Shown here piece after piece: positions 11,641-23,347 of a DNA stretch of 64,000 nt. The notes under the pieces were generated by a model, which made no database searches, was not told the origin of the DNA, and saw nothing but the letters and a program-made list of their open reading frames with translations. Made by a program: the position numbers and the translations under genes. Position 1 is the first letter of the stretch; each line of letters begins with the position of its first letter. Source of the DNA: Tiliqua scincoides (Eukaryota; Chordata; Lepidosauria; Squamata; Scincidae); the NCBI RefSeq assembly GCF_035046505.1, contig NC_089821.1:32412348-32476347 (forward strand), read 5' to 3'.

Positions 11641-11672
<32 letters not shown>
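11325..11672 (+). mobile_element. tRNA-derived SINE with L2-type tail
   Basis: The head contains a tRNA-like A box (GGTCTAGAGGGTAGAGC) and B box (CCAGTTCGAGGCCG) at about 11328-11395, giving an internal Pol III promoter. The 3' part 'gtaaaccgccttgaataaa...aaaggcggtatataaatacc' matches the 3' end of L2 LINEs, followed by (ATT)n to 11672. This composite predicts mobilisation by an L2 LINE. TTAACAG occurs on both flanks as a partial target duplication. It is the only copy in the window with an intact head. Confidence 0.8.
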
Positions 11673-11674
<2 letters not shown>

Positions 11675-12850
11675 AGCAATCTGGCACAGAACAATTAGCT
11701 TACTGTATATGCCTACATGAGCTCCAAAATGAGATGGCCTCACTGTACAGGTAGTAGATCCACCTTCTGTGAGCAGTTTGTAGTGAAGTCTAGAAACTTT
11801 AGCCTCCTCAGACAGGCATAGTACTAACTTATCATGCTCTCAAAAGTTACATCCTTTTTTTTTTTTTTAGATTTGCGTTTAGAATGAAGAGTCTGGCCTC
11901 ATTTTCCATTGCAACTAGTAGATTGCCTTGCTCAAGGCGATTCAGGTAATATTGTTCGACATCCACTTATGCTCAATTCAGCTACATATTAACTAAAAGA
12001 TTTGCTGTTTGACCTCTCACCTGCTCAAGTGAGTTATGAAAACAAATGCATGCTGAAGGTGTGTGATTATGTGTCTTTGACACATGGGTTCCAGAGGTGC
12101 TCTATGATGGGTCTGTTTTCAAAATAGCCAGGCTAATTATTCTTCAGGGTTAGAAAGCAACTGTTCCATTTAAGATTCTTGCAACTTGCCCCTGACCAAG
12201 GCTGGATGCTTTATCAAAAACAGGATATTGTTGACATTTCAGTAGAAAATGTTTCCTGTTCTTCAAAACTTTCGTTGAACCAGAAATACTATCTTTTCCA
12301 ATCACCTCTCTCGGTATCTATCTTGCTTTCTCTATCACAGTGTGCCTATTGTGGAATATGCATAATCTGAATTACGTTGCTGCTGGAGCATCAAAAGGAA
12401 ATAGGTATAGGGGTGAATGAGCAGAATGATTTGTGGACAATAGGGTGAGGGGAAAATCTGTTTGCTTTGAAATTTGTTGGGTCCTTATCAATACACTAAG
12501 ATTTTTTGAAAACCACTAAATATTGCCATATCTGTATTGATTTAATACATCTTCCTTAAAGCAGGTGAAGCTTTTCCCCACTTACAATCATGCTGGGAAA
12601 AGTTTCACCTCCTAAATTTCTTTGTGGCAAACTGTTGTTGACAGTAGCAGAGAAGCAGGCCAAGTAAAAGAAAGTGGCAATCCTACATTTCACATTTGTC
12701 TCTGTGGTTTGCTTCCATCCACCCTGAAGATGCTGTGGACACTGGAAAATATCATTCCTCATTTCATATAGAACAATAATTGCTGTTGATCTGCCCTGTT
12801 GGTCTATCAAAGACAAACTGCAACTTCTAAATTATTTCTAATTATAACTT
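11673..12850. other. No gene recognised
   Basis: AT-rich, single-copy-looking DNA. Frames at 12179-12370 and 12556-12816 show no domain. Confidence 0.4.
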
Positions 12851-12851
12851 C

Positions 12852-12975
12852 TAATTATAACTTCTAGTTATTTGATTTTTCTCTGTAAATCGCTTTGTGA
12901 ACTTTTAGTTGAAAAGCGGTATATAAATACTGTTAATAACAATAATAATAACAATAATAACAATAATAATAATGC
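12852..12975 (+). mobile_element. L2-tail retroposon fragment
   Basis: The block 'gtaaatcgctttgtgaacttttagttg' then 'aaaagcggtatataaatactg' is the same L2-type 3' end as at 47455, 53011 and 60074. It ends in an (AAT/AAC)n tract. The asparagine-run frame across it is an artefact of the trinucleotide repeat. Confidence 0.75.
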
Positions 12976-13197
12976 AAAGTTACTAATGGCAGTTCTCACA
13001 GCCAGCTCACCCACGAGGATGAGACCATTGTCTCAGGTGCCAGATTGGCAAGTAGTACCTGTCTGTCTGCCTACCTATCACCTCTGCTCCTCTCCTTCTC
13101 CCAGCCCTTTTATCAACTCCTTTCTCCAGGCTAGGCTCATTACCCTATGTTTGAACAACTAACAGTCAGCAAGTGGATAATTATTAAACCATTTCTG

Positions 13198-13260
13198 TCC
13201 AGCCCACAGGTGTACACATTTGATCCCTTTTGCATATATGCAACACTGGGCAGAAAAGGC
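13198..13260. mobile_element. Tiny palindromic TTAA-flanked element, diverged copy
   Basis: The ends are CCATTTCTGTCCAGCCCAC and GGGCAGAAAAGGC, preceded by TTAA at 13194-13197. It is homologous to the better-kept copy at 61056-61129, including the 'ggtgtacacatttga' core. Confidence 0.55.
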
Positions 13261-15556
13261 TAAGCTTAAACTGAGGTCCAAAACTCTGTAATTTGATTTT
13301 GTTTATAATACTGCATAGTACAGCCCAGGACACTTCAGAGTTTGTGATGGAGCACTAATCACAAATTCCCCCCCCCCCCAAAAAAAACACCAAAATGCCT
13401 CTAAAAAGACACCATGATATAAAACAACAAAAATTGAATAAATACCAACAAAGTTAAAATCCTACCCCAGCAGTTTAACTTCATCTGGTAAAAACCAACC
13501 CAAACAAAATGCTACTTGAAGATCCTCTGGCTCTGAATTTGCAAGAAGAGAATTCCACAAGTAGGGGTCAGCTGCTAAAGACATCTCTGAAGTTCCTAGC
13601 ATTGTATGCATTTACTATCCAAGCACTGCAGTCACATCAGATGTCTAGGGTGTCATAGGTCAAATACAACTCTATGATTTTTGCCTGTAAAGCTTGAGAG
13701 AGTCAGTGGAGTCCCTGGAGTGTTGATGGAATGTCCTCTTGCTGATTAGTCCCTTCGGAACAGGCTAAAACATTTGCTTTAGCTGTAATCATCTTAGCAT
13801 CTAGGGCAGGACCTTGTTTTGTAGACTTAAATGTGCAATGCCTGAATCAAGGAGGGAAAAAAGTCACTATCTTCTTGCTACAAAGAGCTAAACAAAAGCA
13901 CTCCTGGTAAGGATGAAGACATAGAAAATTATCCTTGATTGCCACAACTGTTGATGTTCTTTCTACAACTCAAGAGCAACCAGGAACTAGCTCCAGCACA
14001 CTAGCTGTGGAGTTCAGGGTTGCCAACCAGCTTGTATTTTGCTGATTTAACTAGTAAATTCATATTATATGTCAGGTAACCAGTATTGGGGCTGAACAGG
14101 CAGCTTTGCCACGAGCTGCCCGTGAGTCACTAGGTTCTGCTTTGGCTCTATCCCAGACACATCAAATTCCATTTTAATTTTCGCCATCATGGCATTGTGC
14201 CCTGATGGGGCCAGTATTATAGGAATGAAAGTTGGTAGCTCTAATCAAGTCCAGATGGATCATTTCATCTTTCACAAAAAAGGCATTCCAGGCTGGGTTG
14301 GATCTTGCCATCCTTGGGAAAAGGGAGTGGACTGGGACCGATTTCCAGGTTATGAGTCATTCTATCCAATCCAACCTGCCACAAGTTGGTTGAGCAAGGG
14401 CATGCCAACTCATGATTTGGAGATATACTGAAGCAAACAAATGACCTATTTGAATCACAGAGCAAAGCCAACTCACGTTGATTTCACCAGGACAAAAATG
14501 TGCCCCAAATCCTCAAGTTTCCAAAGATAGTCATTCTAATGGCCAAACCAAACATGACAGGCAGCCACATGTATTTTATCCACATGCTCACCCTTTTCAG
14601 ATGTAAACCAGGGATAAGGGATTTTCTTTACATGACAAGGAGCCTACTAGGGAGGGCATCTAAATCTATCTTCCCTCCCCCCTCACAGTATCTTGTTGCA
14701 AATTTATTCCAGTCTTCTGATTATTGGAGCTAAGCCATGAGAAAACAGCATAAAGTTGATGCATAAACTGCATAAAGAAACTGAGTAAAGTAAGGCAAAG
14801 CAAGGAAGGGTGTAACAGAATGCTATGAACTCTTGAAAATGACAATGGAAGGAGAATGGTCCTTGCAAAATGCAGAGTTCAGTGCTGAGGTTCTTTCTCT
14901 TCAGATGGCCACAAGCAAGCTGCTGTCCACTCTTTTTTTTTTTTTTTTTTAAATCCTTCCTACCCATTCAGCCCCATAAAAGCCCTGGAATGGATAGCTA
15001 GTTTGTGATCAACCTAGGGCACTCCAAATACCAGCCTGGACTAAGGAATTGCTCAATCACAAACACAACAGAGGAGATCAGCATTCATTCTCCTTCCCAG
15101 CATACTCTTTTTAATGTGTAGAACAGACAAAATCACCCTTTTATATGGGAATGATGCAGACACATGGAGAGACACCTTGCTTTTCTAGTTGCCTGAAGAT
15201 TATTTTGATCTTTAAAAAAAGAGGGCTTGTTTGCCTAGGAACTCTTCCTTAAGTTGCTCCCAGCACTAGATTTTTAATTCTGCATTTCTCTAACATCATG
15301 AACAGATTTTACACAACATCAGACATATTAAAAATTCAAGTGACCCTTAGAGTGAGGAAGAGACTTAAGTGAGAGATGGATAAAACTGATACTGCTGAAT
15401 TTAACTCTGCCTCCAAGGTGTTTGCTTCACCTTGTACCCTGGACAAACAGTATTCAGTGCAAGCTTTTCTTCTTGCATTCCAATACCAACATTCAGATCT
15501 TGGGAATGCCAGAATTCAATACCAGTTCCAGAAATCTGAGCATCATGGACCTCTAC
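13261..15556. other. Long stretch without recognised gene or repeat
   Basis: Mostly AT-rich single-copy-looking DNA with a C10-A7 run near 13370 and a T19 run near 14933. A region at 14160-14470 has overlapping frames on both strands but no domain. Confidence 0.4.
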
Positions 15557-15785
15557 CAGGGATGTACGGTGCAGGAGCAGCAGGTGAGGCATAACAGCCC
15601 CATAATAGTCCATAGAAAAGCACCACAGCCACTCCACCCGCATACATCTGAGAAGGCTATCCTTACACCTGAGAAAGGAGGTATAAGGAGAGCCTCCTCA
15701 GGTGTAAGCTGTGGTGCTTTCCACGGACTATGATGGGGCAGTTTCTGCCTCACCTGCCACCCCCGCACTGCACTGCACGTCCCTG
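15557..15785. mobile_element. Fold-back hAT MITE
   Basis: Arms of roughly 75 bp face each other. The left arm runs CAGGGATGTACGGTGCAGG... to 'gtccatagaaaagcaccaca'; the right arm runs 'tgtggtgctttccacggact...' to GCACGTCCCTG. The flanks ACCTCTAC (15549-15556) and ACCTCTAA (15786-15793) agree at 7 of 8 bases, the expected hAT target duplication. Confidence 0.8.
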
Positions 15786-17413
15786 ACCTCTAACCAAATA
15801 CATGTTCTAGGCAGCTCTGCACTGGACTGGACTGTATCTCTGCCGATGAAGTGTGTCTGAAGAAGCTTCTGGTGCTGGGTCTGGGCCAGAAAGGGGGAAT
15901 AAAATCCAGCATGCTTGGCAGTCCCCGAGGAGGAGGATAATCAACATCCAATGATTGATGGATATGGATATATATTGAGTTGCCACCATAAAATAAATAT
16001 CTATATCTGTGACAGAGGCTCCAAACACCACCTTGCTTTGCAGATAGGTCATGGAGCAAACCTGCTCACCCCACATAGTTCTCTGGGAAATGGACAAAAA
16101 TGCAACTGTCATTGATAATATGCTTCTTTTAGTGCATGCTTAAAGACACTAAGAAGCTTGATAATTAATGTCTTTGACCTCCTTTGTTTAGGTCTAAGTG
16201 ATGTGGATTCAGTTTAGACTGCCTGTTACTCATGTGAATTTATACAACAAACCACTTGTGATTCAGATAATTCAGCTATTCAGTTTCTAAGGGGCTTTCT
16301 AATGTGACTCATTTTTTGTTTCATTTCCCATTTCCCTCCCCCCTCTATTCCTTATTATTTGATCCTTTTCTTATTTGTTCACTCCTACTGTGGAATCTAT
16401 TAGTATATGTTGAATTAAAAATGTCAAGTTGAATTTGTTTCATGCTGTTAGGAACATATTTTGAGGGGTGGCTTTATGCTGGGCATATAGTCTCATGTGA
16501 CCACACAAAGAATTCTCCTATCATGGACCAAAATGTCACATATTGTGGACATCCTGTTTACATGGCTTGTCTTTGTTGCTTGAGAAACTGACTTCTTGTT
16601 TATGTGGTTTAATGTTGACCCTGATATGAGAAAAGAACAATTATTTTCCATCCCAGATTTGCACACTATTTCTTGTTCTCTCATCTCCAAAGCATATATA
16701 TATACCTCTTTCTCTTGGCCTCCTCCATGGCAAAACCAACAGGTCATTTTGTGGATTGCTTGTCTTTACATCTGGCTCTCCGCAGAACCCAGCCAGACCT
16801 CTTGCTGGAATTGGTGCTCCACTTAATTGTGCATCAAAGCCCACCTGATCAGGTCAAGAGATGCCCAGGTGGTCATAAACCATCCAATTGCATGGACACA
16901 TGACCTTGTTAACCCTAGGTTTTTTTAAGGTCATGGTGTGCTACCTAGTCCATTTTTGAAAGCAATTGCTGCTTTGTGAAAAGCATGCCTACTCATTGTG
17001 TGATTGAAGGAACCAGAGTGCTGAGATATGGTGAGTAACTAGAATAGGAACATTATTCAGTTAAGAATAAGGACATTATTCAGTTAATAATGACAGGGAA
17101 TTTGTTTTCTGTGTTGCTTGAACTTCTGTCTCCTTGTCAAACTTGGCTGACAAACATCTTTTTGGTCATTGCTTTCTGACAAAAGACATTCCTGTTTTTC
17201 ATTCCTGTTATCTCCATTCACTGGAAGTAAAAGAAATGGCAGGTTCTCTCATTCGTTACCATATCTAACCTTCCTGTGCTCAATAGATATTTAAGAAACA
17301 TGAAACTTCAGTCCTTTTACAGGTCCCTATCATTTCTTCAAAATTTGTTTTAATCTTTTAAGATATTTCCTGAAGCTTAGTGAGGATGGCACTGGTTGAA
17401 TAAAGCCCTAGAC
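15786..17413. other. No gene recognised; short 2-copy tandem near 17041
   Basis: A unit of about 26 bp containing 'acattattcagtta' is repeated twice at 17041-17093. Otherwise there is no recognised feature; open frames at 15790-16115 and 16493-16903 overlap each other on both strands. Confidence 0.4.
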
Positions 17414-17602
17414 CAGAAGTTCCCAAACTGTGAGCCATGGGTCACTGGAGAGCCATGGAAACCAGACAGGGGAGTTGCGGAATCCTTGCAAAAAATACCA
17501 CTGCCCTATACAAAGTATAGGATTGTAGCCCTACTGGGGAGTTACAGCCAATGGGCCAGTAGGTCAAGGAAGCCACCAGTCTAAAGTGTTTAGGAACCAC
17601 TG
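17414..17602. mobile_element. hAT MITE, 189 bp
   Basis: Termini CAGAAGTTCCCAAACTGTG and GTTTAGGAACCACTG form the inverted repeats. Flanks CCCTAGAC (17406-17413) and GCCTAGAC (17603-17610) agree at 7 of 8 and have the central TA typical of Buster-type hAT targets. Confidence 0.85.
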
Positions 17603-18192
17603 GCCTAGACTCTAGTATATATAATATAAGTACTAAAATAAGTAGATCATTTAAGGATGGAATTGATGGCATCATCTCTGCAACAGCCAAACATAATATT
17701 AAGAACTTTTGTCTAATCCACTTTGAAGGCTAGAGACACAATATTGCACTACTTTCCAAAAATAAGATATTTTACCATTTGAAGTATCTAACTCTTTGGA
17801 AAAGTTCCCAAGATTCATCTGAACTTTCCTTTAATTAATGTCATCCCATTGCTTTTAGTAATACACTTGAGAATGCAAATTCATGATCACTCTTCCTCCT
17901 TAATGTTAACACCCTTCAGTGAAGGATGACTCCCTCTTAGTCATTCTTTAACCAAACTATACATCTATATTTATCTTCCACATTAGTCAAAACTTCCAGT
18001 TCCTGAAAGGGGGGGGGGTTCAATTTGGCAACTCACTTCAGTCTGTTCCCCACTTTCTCATACTACCATTCCCCTAAATTAAAAAAAAAACAAGAAGGCT
18101 TATCTTGCACTTACTGCACATAGTACTGGTTTGTTACTTAAACAAGCTGCAGCACTCATTGCTATCGTTCATGACACATGGATTCTTGATAT
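17603..18192. other. No recognised feature
   Basis: AT-rich DNA with a G9 run near 18010 and an A10 run near 18080. Confidence 0.4.
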
Positions 18193-18410
18193 CACTGGCG
18201 TAGCTAGAGGGGGGCGGTGCACTAAGTTTTGCAGGGAGCCTCCCTGCAGTGTGCAAGCAGCTCCTCCCCTCCCCTTTGGAGCCATGTTTGCTGGTGGAGG
18301 AAACCAGAAGGGAATGGCTCCCAAGGGGAGGGGGAGGAGCTGCTTGCACACTGCAGGGAGGCTCCCTGCAAAACTTAGTGTGACGCCCCCCCCTTCTAGC
18401 TACTCCAGTG
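18193..18410. mobile_element. Fold-back hAT MITE with perfect 8-bp target duplication
   Basis: Two arms of about 100 bp, starting CACTGGCGTAGCTAGAG and ending CTTCTAGCTACTCCAGTG, are near-perfect inverted copies through the 'ttttgcagggagcctccctg' segment. The target duplication CTTGATAT is perfect (18185-18192 and 18411-18418). Frames reported on both strands across this element mirror each other because of the palindrome. Related termini occur at 25970 and 45547. Confidence 0.9.
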
Positions 18411-18451
18411 CTTGATATAGTTGTGTGTGTATCACCAACTATAACTGCAAA

Positions 18452-18610
18452 GCAACAAGGACTGGAATCCTACTCCAACCCAGTAACCTGAGAGTAAGGG
18501 TCCCTTTAGGGAGAAGGGCGGGGTATAAATAAAGTTTATTATTATTATTATTAAGGGCCATTGGAACACAGTAGGCCTTGCTTCCGAGTCAATATGCACA
18601 GGAGTGCATT
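18452..18610. repeat. Short CCCAATCCTAT-family repeat split by an L2-type tail
   Basis: The outer parts ('aggactggaatcctactcc', and 'cttccgagtcaatatgcac') match the short family at 4488. Between them, about 18483-18553, lies 'gggagaagggcggggtataaa' followed by (TTA)n, an L2-type 3' end that inserted later. Confidence 0.5.
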
Positions 18611-18809
18611 GTAAATCAGCATGCCAGTGGTACAGTGAGAATGGTACATTGTAAGGTAGCAGTTTAGTTCCTGCCACATTCATTACGAATTTCTCCTTAC
18701 CCTAAATTTATTGAGAAAATATACTTTCTACATCTACAATACTCCTCAACTTCCTTGCTTTTAATAATAGCACCCATGTCTCACAACAACAGTTCAGGTG
18801 ACAATAGAC

Positions 18810-19000
18810 CAGGGGTGGACAAACCCCAGCCTGCAGGCCATTTGTGGCCTTTGGGGACCTTCAATCCAGCCTGTAGGGAGCTCCCAGTATCCAATGAGCC
18901 TCTGACCCGCCAGAGACAGTCGGAGCCCGCGCTGGCCTGTAACTGCCGGTCACGACTGCCAGACGAGAGCTGCGGGGCAAGCTGGACACAATAAAAGGCC
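18810..19000. mobile_element. 460-bp-family hAT MITE, one half
   Basis: It starts CAGGGGTGGACAAACCCCAG and follows the family at 41776 through 'tccaatgagcctctg' and 'ataaaaggccttgc'. The other terminus is not found; only AT-rich DNA resembling the family's internal part appears at about 19195-19290. It looks older than the copies at 39239 and 41776. Confidence 0.65.
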
Positions 19001-20839
19001 TTGCTCTATGTGTTTTCTGCTTTTCCCTGGGTATTTTAGACTTCCCCCCATTGCCTCTGAACAATTTATGCCTCCATGTGTTTCAGGCTTGGTCTGTATG
19101 TTTTCACTGTGCAGGAGGTGTGGGGCAAACAGTTCATAGTTCTCATGTGGTTCAACATGCCTGTATTATAGTTCTCATTTGTATTATAAATATGTTCAGT
19201 AATATTTATTCAATATAAGTTTAGTCTCTAATGTATTCAATTATGTAAATTTATATAAATATATTCAAATTTCAAATGTATGCAATATATTCAAATTTCA
19301 CTCACACACACTATACTTTACATCCCACCCCACCGTAGAAAATGGCACTTCTCATATTCTTTGTATTTCTCTTTTTCTGGCTACACATTCATCAACTTTG
19401 CATAACATTTAGTCCTGTCCTTAGAATGTCTGGGTCATGGTAAAGCAAAGTTCAATTTCATAATACTGTACACAGAATAGATATTAAGCCTTTTGTACAT
19501 GCTGCTACAAAATCTATGATTTCTCTCACCTGTGCAGGACCATGAGGTGTCGATTCAAGGTAGTAATTTGTTTTCCTTCTGGGGCATAGTGGAGGAAAGT
19601 GCTTTAAAATGACTCCTTTGTCTTTCCATTTCTCTTGTGGTATGTGAAACTCTAAATTTCCGTTCAGTTTTATTATTTTGTATTCCTTCCTGGGAAAGCA
19701 AATCCTGAGATGGGCTTCATGAAGTGTGTGGTCCTCAGCTGAGAAAACAAAAGTCCAGTTTAGTTAGTCCCTGTTCTGCCCTTAAATTCAATTTTTCACA
19801 GGTAGCAGATTTAGCATATGCTTTTGTGCGTGAGTGTGATAAAGAATATACATTTAATATGGTTTATTATTGTGGGGGAAGGATTTGTAGAAGCAAGCCT
19901 AGCAAATAAATGTACTTTATGATTAAATAAAATTAAATGTGGAGAATAAAATAGACATAAGGTAGAAGATGTTTAACAATGAAAACACCAAAGGGAAGTT
20001 GAAATGCATTGAAAGGAGTACTGGTAAATGGCCATTTTTAAGGTATCTGTGCAATAAACACTTGTGCTCTGGTGCTACTGTCTATTTGACTTCCCTGCTT
20101 TTAAAGAGTGTGAAACTCTGTTAAAATTGCTCCACACAAAGGGAATATTGGCAGCTAACTGAAATCCTAAGCAATCTGGATAAGTTTCAACAGTATTTTT
20201 CCTCTGCTGTTTAAAAACAAAATCTACAGCAGGAGAGAGAGCCTGGCTGAGTTCCCTTCTTTCAACATTCCAGACCCCAGGAAGAGTCTTTTATTCTCTA
20301 CCCCTTAACCATAAAGGCTATCCCAGTTTCTCATTAAATATTTTAGGAAGCTTTTTAAAAACCAGAAAACTCTGAAGAGTTGTTAAAGAAGGAATGGAAC
20401 ATTTTATAAATAGTTTTCTTTGCTAACTGTTAAAATATGTTCACTCCATGTGACATTGCTGCGCTCTTGAACTGATGCCAGTAGAACTTGATTCATAGTT
20501 TTTCAGCAGTAGAAATCAGAGAGGAGTGCATCCGATTGATAGGAGGACAAAAATACTGTTACTGAGTAATCAATGAAAGGTTTTTAATAAAATCTCATTA
20601 ACAACTAGAGCCATATCCTTCTGTTTTGCTCCATATCCCCCAACACACTTACTTCTGAATGATCCCAGAAGGATATCTGCATCCTTCCTCCTATATATTT
20701 TTCTGTCTCCCTGGCATATAACCTGACACAGGTTCACACGTAATGGCAAACCATAAGTGTGATTAAAGAAATACAAACTGTGCTCATACACTTGGTAACA
20801 CCACATTCTGATTTGCAAACTTCAAATATGCTATTACAT
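19001..20839. other. AT-rich sequence without recognised gene
   Basis: The 19195-19290 part has 'aaatatattcaaatttcaaatgt' repeats that may belong to the hAT element starting at 18810. The rest is single-copy-looking. Confidence 0.4.
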
Positions 20840-21100
20840 TTTGTGGCGTCTGGCCCAGATGACTTCAAATGAGGGCTTGACAGATTTATGGAGGTAAATT
20901 CCATCACAGGATACAAGCCATGATGACTCTATACAACCTCCAGGATTTAGAGGTAGCCTACCCCTGAATGCCAGATGCAAGGGTGATACAGATAATTTGT
21001 CTTATGTACTCTTAAAGTTATCAGGTGGGCCACTGTGAAATATGGGAAGCTGCCCTAGGTGGGCCCATGACCTGATCCAGCAGGGCTCTTCATATGTTCT
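20840..21100 (+). mobile_element. CR1 LINE 3' end
   Basis: The run 'ttccatcacaggatacaagcc', 'cctgaatgccagatgcaagg', 'ggtgggccactgtgaaatatg' and 'cctgatccagcagggctctt' matches the CR1 3' region at 8576. The tail is worn ('catatgttctat'). Confidence 0.75.
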
Positions 21101-21176
21101 ATCGACCCAACAAATGGTTTGCTCTGCAGACCAGGATTGCACACCAGGATTAAAGTACTCTTCCCCACCCCAATGC

Positions 21177-21266
21177 TTCTTATGGCCTTGCATTTGTGGC
21201 CTCTGAACTTGACTACAGGCATTGCCTGGTCCACTGACAGTTCTTTGGTTACACTCACGACGTATG
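21177..21266. repeat. 90-bp direct repeat, left copy, flanking a LINE
   Basis: It matches 23973-24062 at 88 of 90 positions (differences at gacta/gactg and cacg/catg). It abuts the 3' end of the minus-strand LINE, while the other copy abuts its 5' end. The simplest reading is an unusually long target-site duplication. Head-to-tail LINE fragments are the alternative. Confidence 0.75.
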
Positions 21267-21271
21267 CCATT

Positions 21272-21304
21272 GTTGGCAACCTTCAGTCTCGAAAGACTAT
21301 GGTA
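21272..21304 (-). other. 33-nt LINE 3' end identical to 5S SINE tail
   Basis: The reverse complement ends GAGACTGAAGGTTGCCAAC and equals positions 4918-4950 of the SINE base for base. In stringent LINE/SINE pairs, such shared 3' ends are what the LINE reverse transcriptase recognises on the RNA. Here the segment overlaps the last two codons and stop of the LINE ORF. Confidence 0.9.
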
Positions 21305-22199
21305 TCGCGCTCTGAATGGTGGTTCTGGAACAGCGTCTAGTGTGGCTGAAAAGGCCAATTCGGGAGTGACAATCCCTTCCACAACAGGAGCAAGTGCAGT
21401 CTGTCCCTGGTCTGTCTCCCTGGCTATGGGCCTTCCTTCTTTGCCTCTTTGCCTCAGACTGTTGGCAAAGTGTCTCTTCAAACTGGGAAAGGCCATGCTG
21501 CACAGCCTGCCTCCAAGCGGGCCGCTCAGAGGCCAGGGTTTCCCACCTGTTGAGGTCCACTCCTAAGGCCTTCAGATCCCTCTTGCAGATGTCCTTGTAT
21601 CGCAGCTGTGGTCTACCTATAGGGCGCTTTCCTTGCACGAGTTCTCCATAGAGGTGATCCTTTGGGATCCGGCCATCATCCATTCTCACGACATGACCGA
21701 GCCAACGCAGGCATCTCTGTTTCAGCAGTGCATACATGCTAGGGATTCCAGCACGTTCCAGGACTGTGTTGTTTGGAACTTTGTCCTGCCAGGTGATGCC
21801 GAGGATGCGTCGGAGGCAGCGCATGTGGAAAGCGCTCAGTTTCCTCTCCTGTTGTGAGCGAAGAGTCCATGACTCGCTGCAGTACAGAAGTGTACTCAGG
21901 ACGCAAGCTCTGTAGACCTGGATCTTGGTATGTTCCGTCAGCGTCTTGTTGGACCAGACTCTCTTTGAGAGTCTGGAAAACGTGGTAGCTGCTTTACCGA
22001 TGCGCTTGTTTAGCTCAGTATCGAGAGAAAGAGTGTCGGAGATCGTTGAGCCAAGGTACACAAAGTCATGGACAACCTCCAGTTCATGCGCAGAGATTGT
22101 AATGCAGGAAGGTGAGTCCACATCCTGAACCATGACCTGTGTTTTCTTCAGGCTGATTGTCAGTCCAAAATCTTGGCAGGCCTTGCTAAAACAATCCAT
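21297..22199 (-). pseudogene. LINE ORF2 C-terminal part, 300-residue open segment
   Basis: This is the longest uninterrupted coding segment in the window. It begins just after RT motif C and covers the 'YLGSTIS' block, the thumb-like region, the conserved LRRILGITW and RWLGHVVRM motifs, the GKRPIGRPQLRYKD block, and the terminal Cys/His cluster (CSCCGRDCHSRIGLFSHTRRC-like). The TAG stop falls inside the 33-nt segment shared with the 5S SINE, two codons after its start (Ile-Pro-stop). Upstream it is separated from the rest of ORF2 by an in-frame stop. Confidence 0.85.
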
Positions 22200-23293
22200 G
22201 AGCTACTGGAGATCTTTGGCAGAGTGGGTAGTGATAGCTGCATCGTCGGCAAAGAGGAAGTCACGCAGACATTTCAGCTGGACTTTGGACTTTGCTCTCA
22301 GTCTGGAGAGGTTGAAGAGCTTTCCGTCTGATCTGGTCCGGAGATAGATGCCTTCTGTTGCAGTTCCGAAGGCCAGCTTCAGCAGGACAGTGAAGAAAAT
22401 CCCAAACAAGATTGGCGCAAGAACACAGCCCTGCTTCACTCCACTTCAGATGTCAAAGGGGTCTGATGTGGAGCCATCGAAGACAACAGTGCCCTTCATG
22501 TCCTTGTGGAAAGATCTGATGATGCTGAGGAGCCTGGGTGGACATCCTATCTTGGGGAGAATCTTGAAGAGGCCGTCTCTGCTGACCAGGTCGAAAGCCT
22601 TCGTGAGATCTATGAAGGCTATAAAGAGTGGCTGTCGTTGCTCCCTGCAGTTGTCTAAGGGAGAATACCATATCAGTGGTGGACCTGTTGGCTCGGAAGC
22701 CACACTGCGATTCTGGATAGACGCTCTCTGCAAGTACCTGAAGCCTCTTTAGTGCAACTCGGGCAAACAGCTTTCCTACAACGCTAAGGAGAGAGATGCC
22801 GCGGTAGTTGTTGCAGTCACCCGTCACCTTTGTTCTTGTACAGCATGATGATGTTTGCATCCCTCATGTCTTGAGGTACTCTGCAGCAAAGACAGGATTT
22901 CATGCAGCTCAGTGACGATGATCTCTTTGCAGCACTTTAGGACTTCAGCAGGGATGCTGTCTTTTCCAGGTGCCTTGCCAAAGGCAAGGGAGTCCAGGGC
23001 CACATGAAGTTCTTCTAGGGTTGGTTCACTGTCAAGCTCCTCCAGCAAAGGCAGGCACTCAATGTTGTTCAGCGCTTCTTCGGTGACTACATTTTCTCTG
23101 GAATATAGCTCAGTGTAGTGCTGCACCCAGTGTTCCATCTGCTGCGCCCGATCCTGGATGACCTCGCCTGCGGCAGATTTCAGAGAGGCAATTTTCTTCT
23201 GTGTTGGACCTAGGGCCTGCTTGATACCGTCATACATCCCCTTGATGTTGCCCGTATCAGCTGCTATCTTTATCTGGGAACAGAGTTGAAGCC

Positions 23294-23296
<3 letters not shown>

Positions 23297-23347
<51 letters not shown>

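Noticed and set aside
12872-13162. Frame with an asparagine run
   Set aside because: Translation of an (AAT)n/(AAC)n tract after an L2-type tail.
21222-21651. Plus-strand frames over the LINE
   Set aside because: Antisense to the LINE reverse-transcriptase ORF; the minus-strand reading has conserved motifs.
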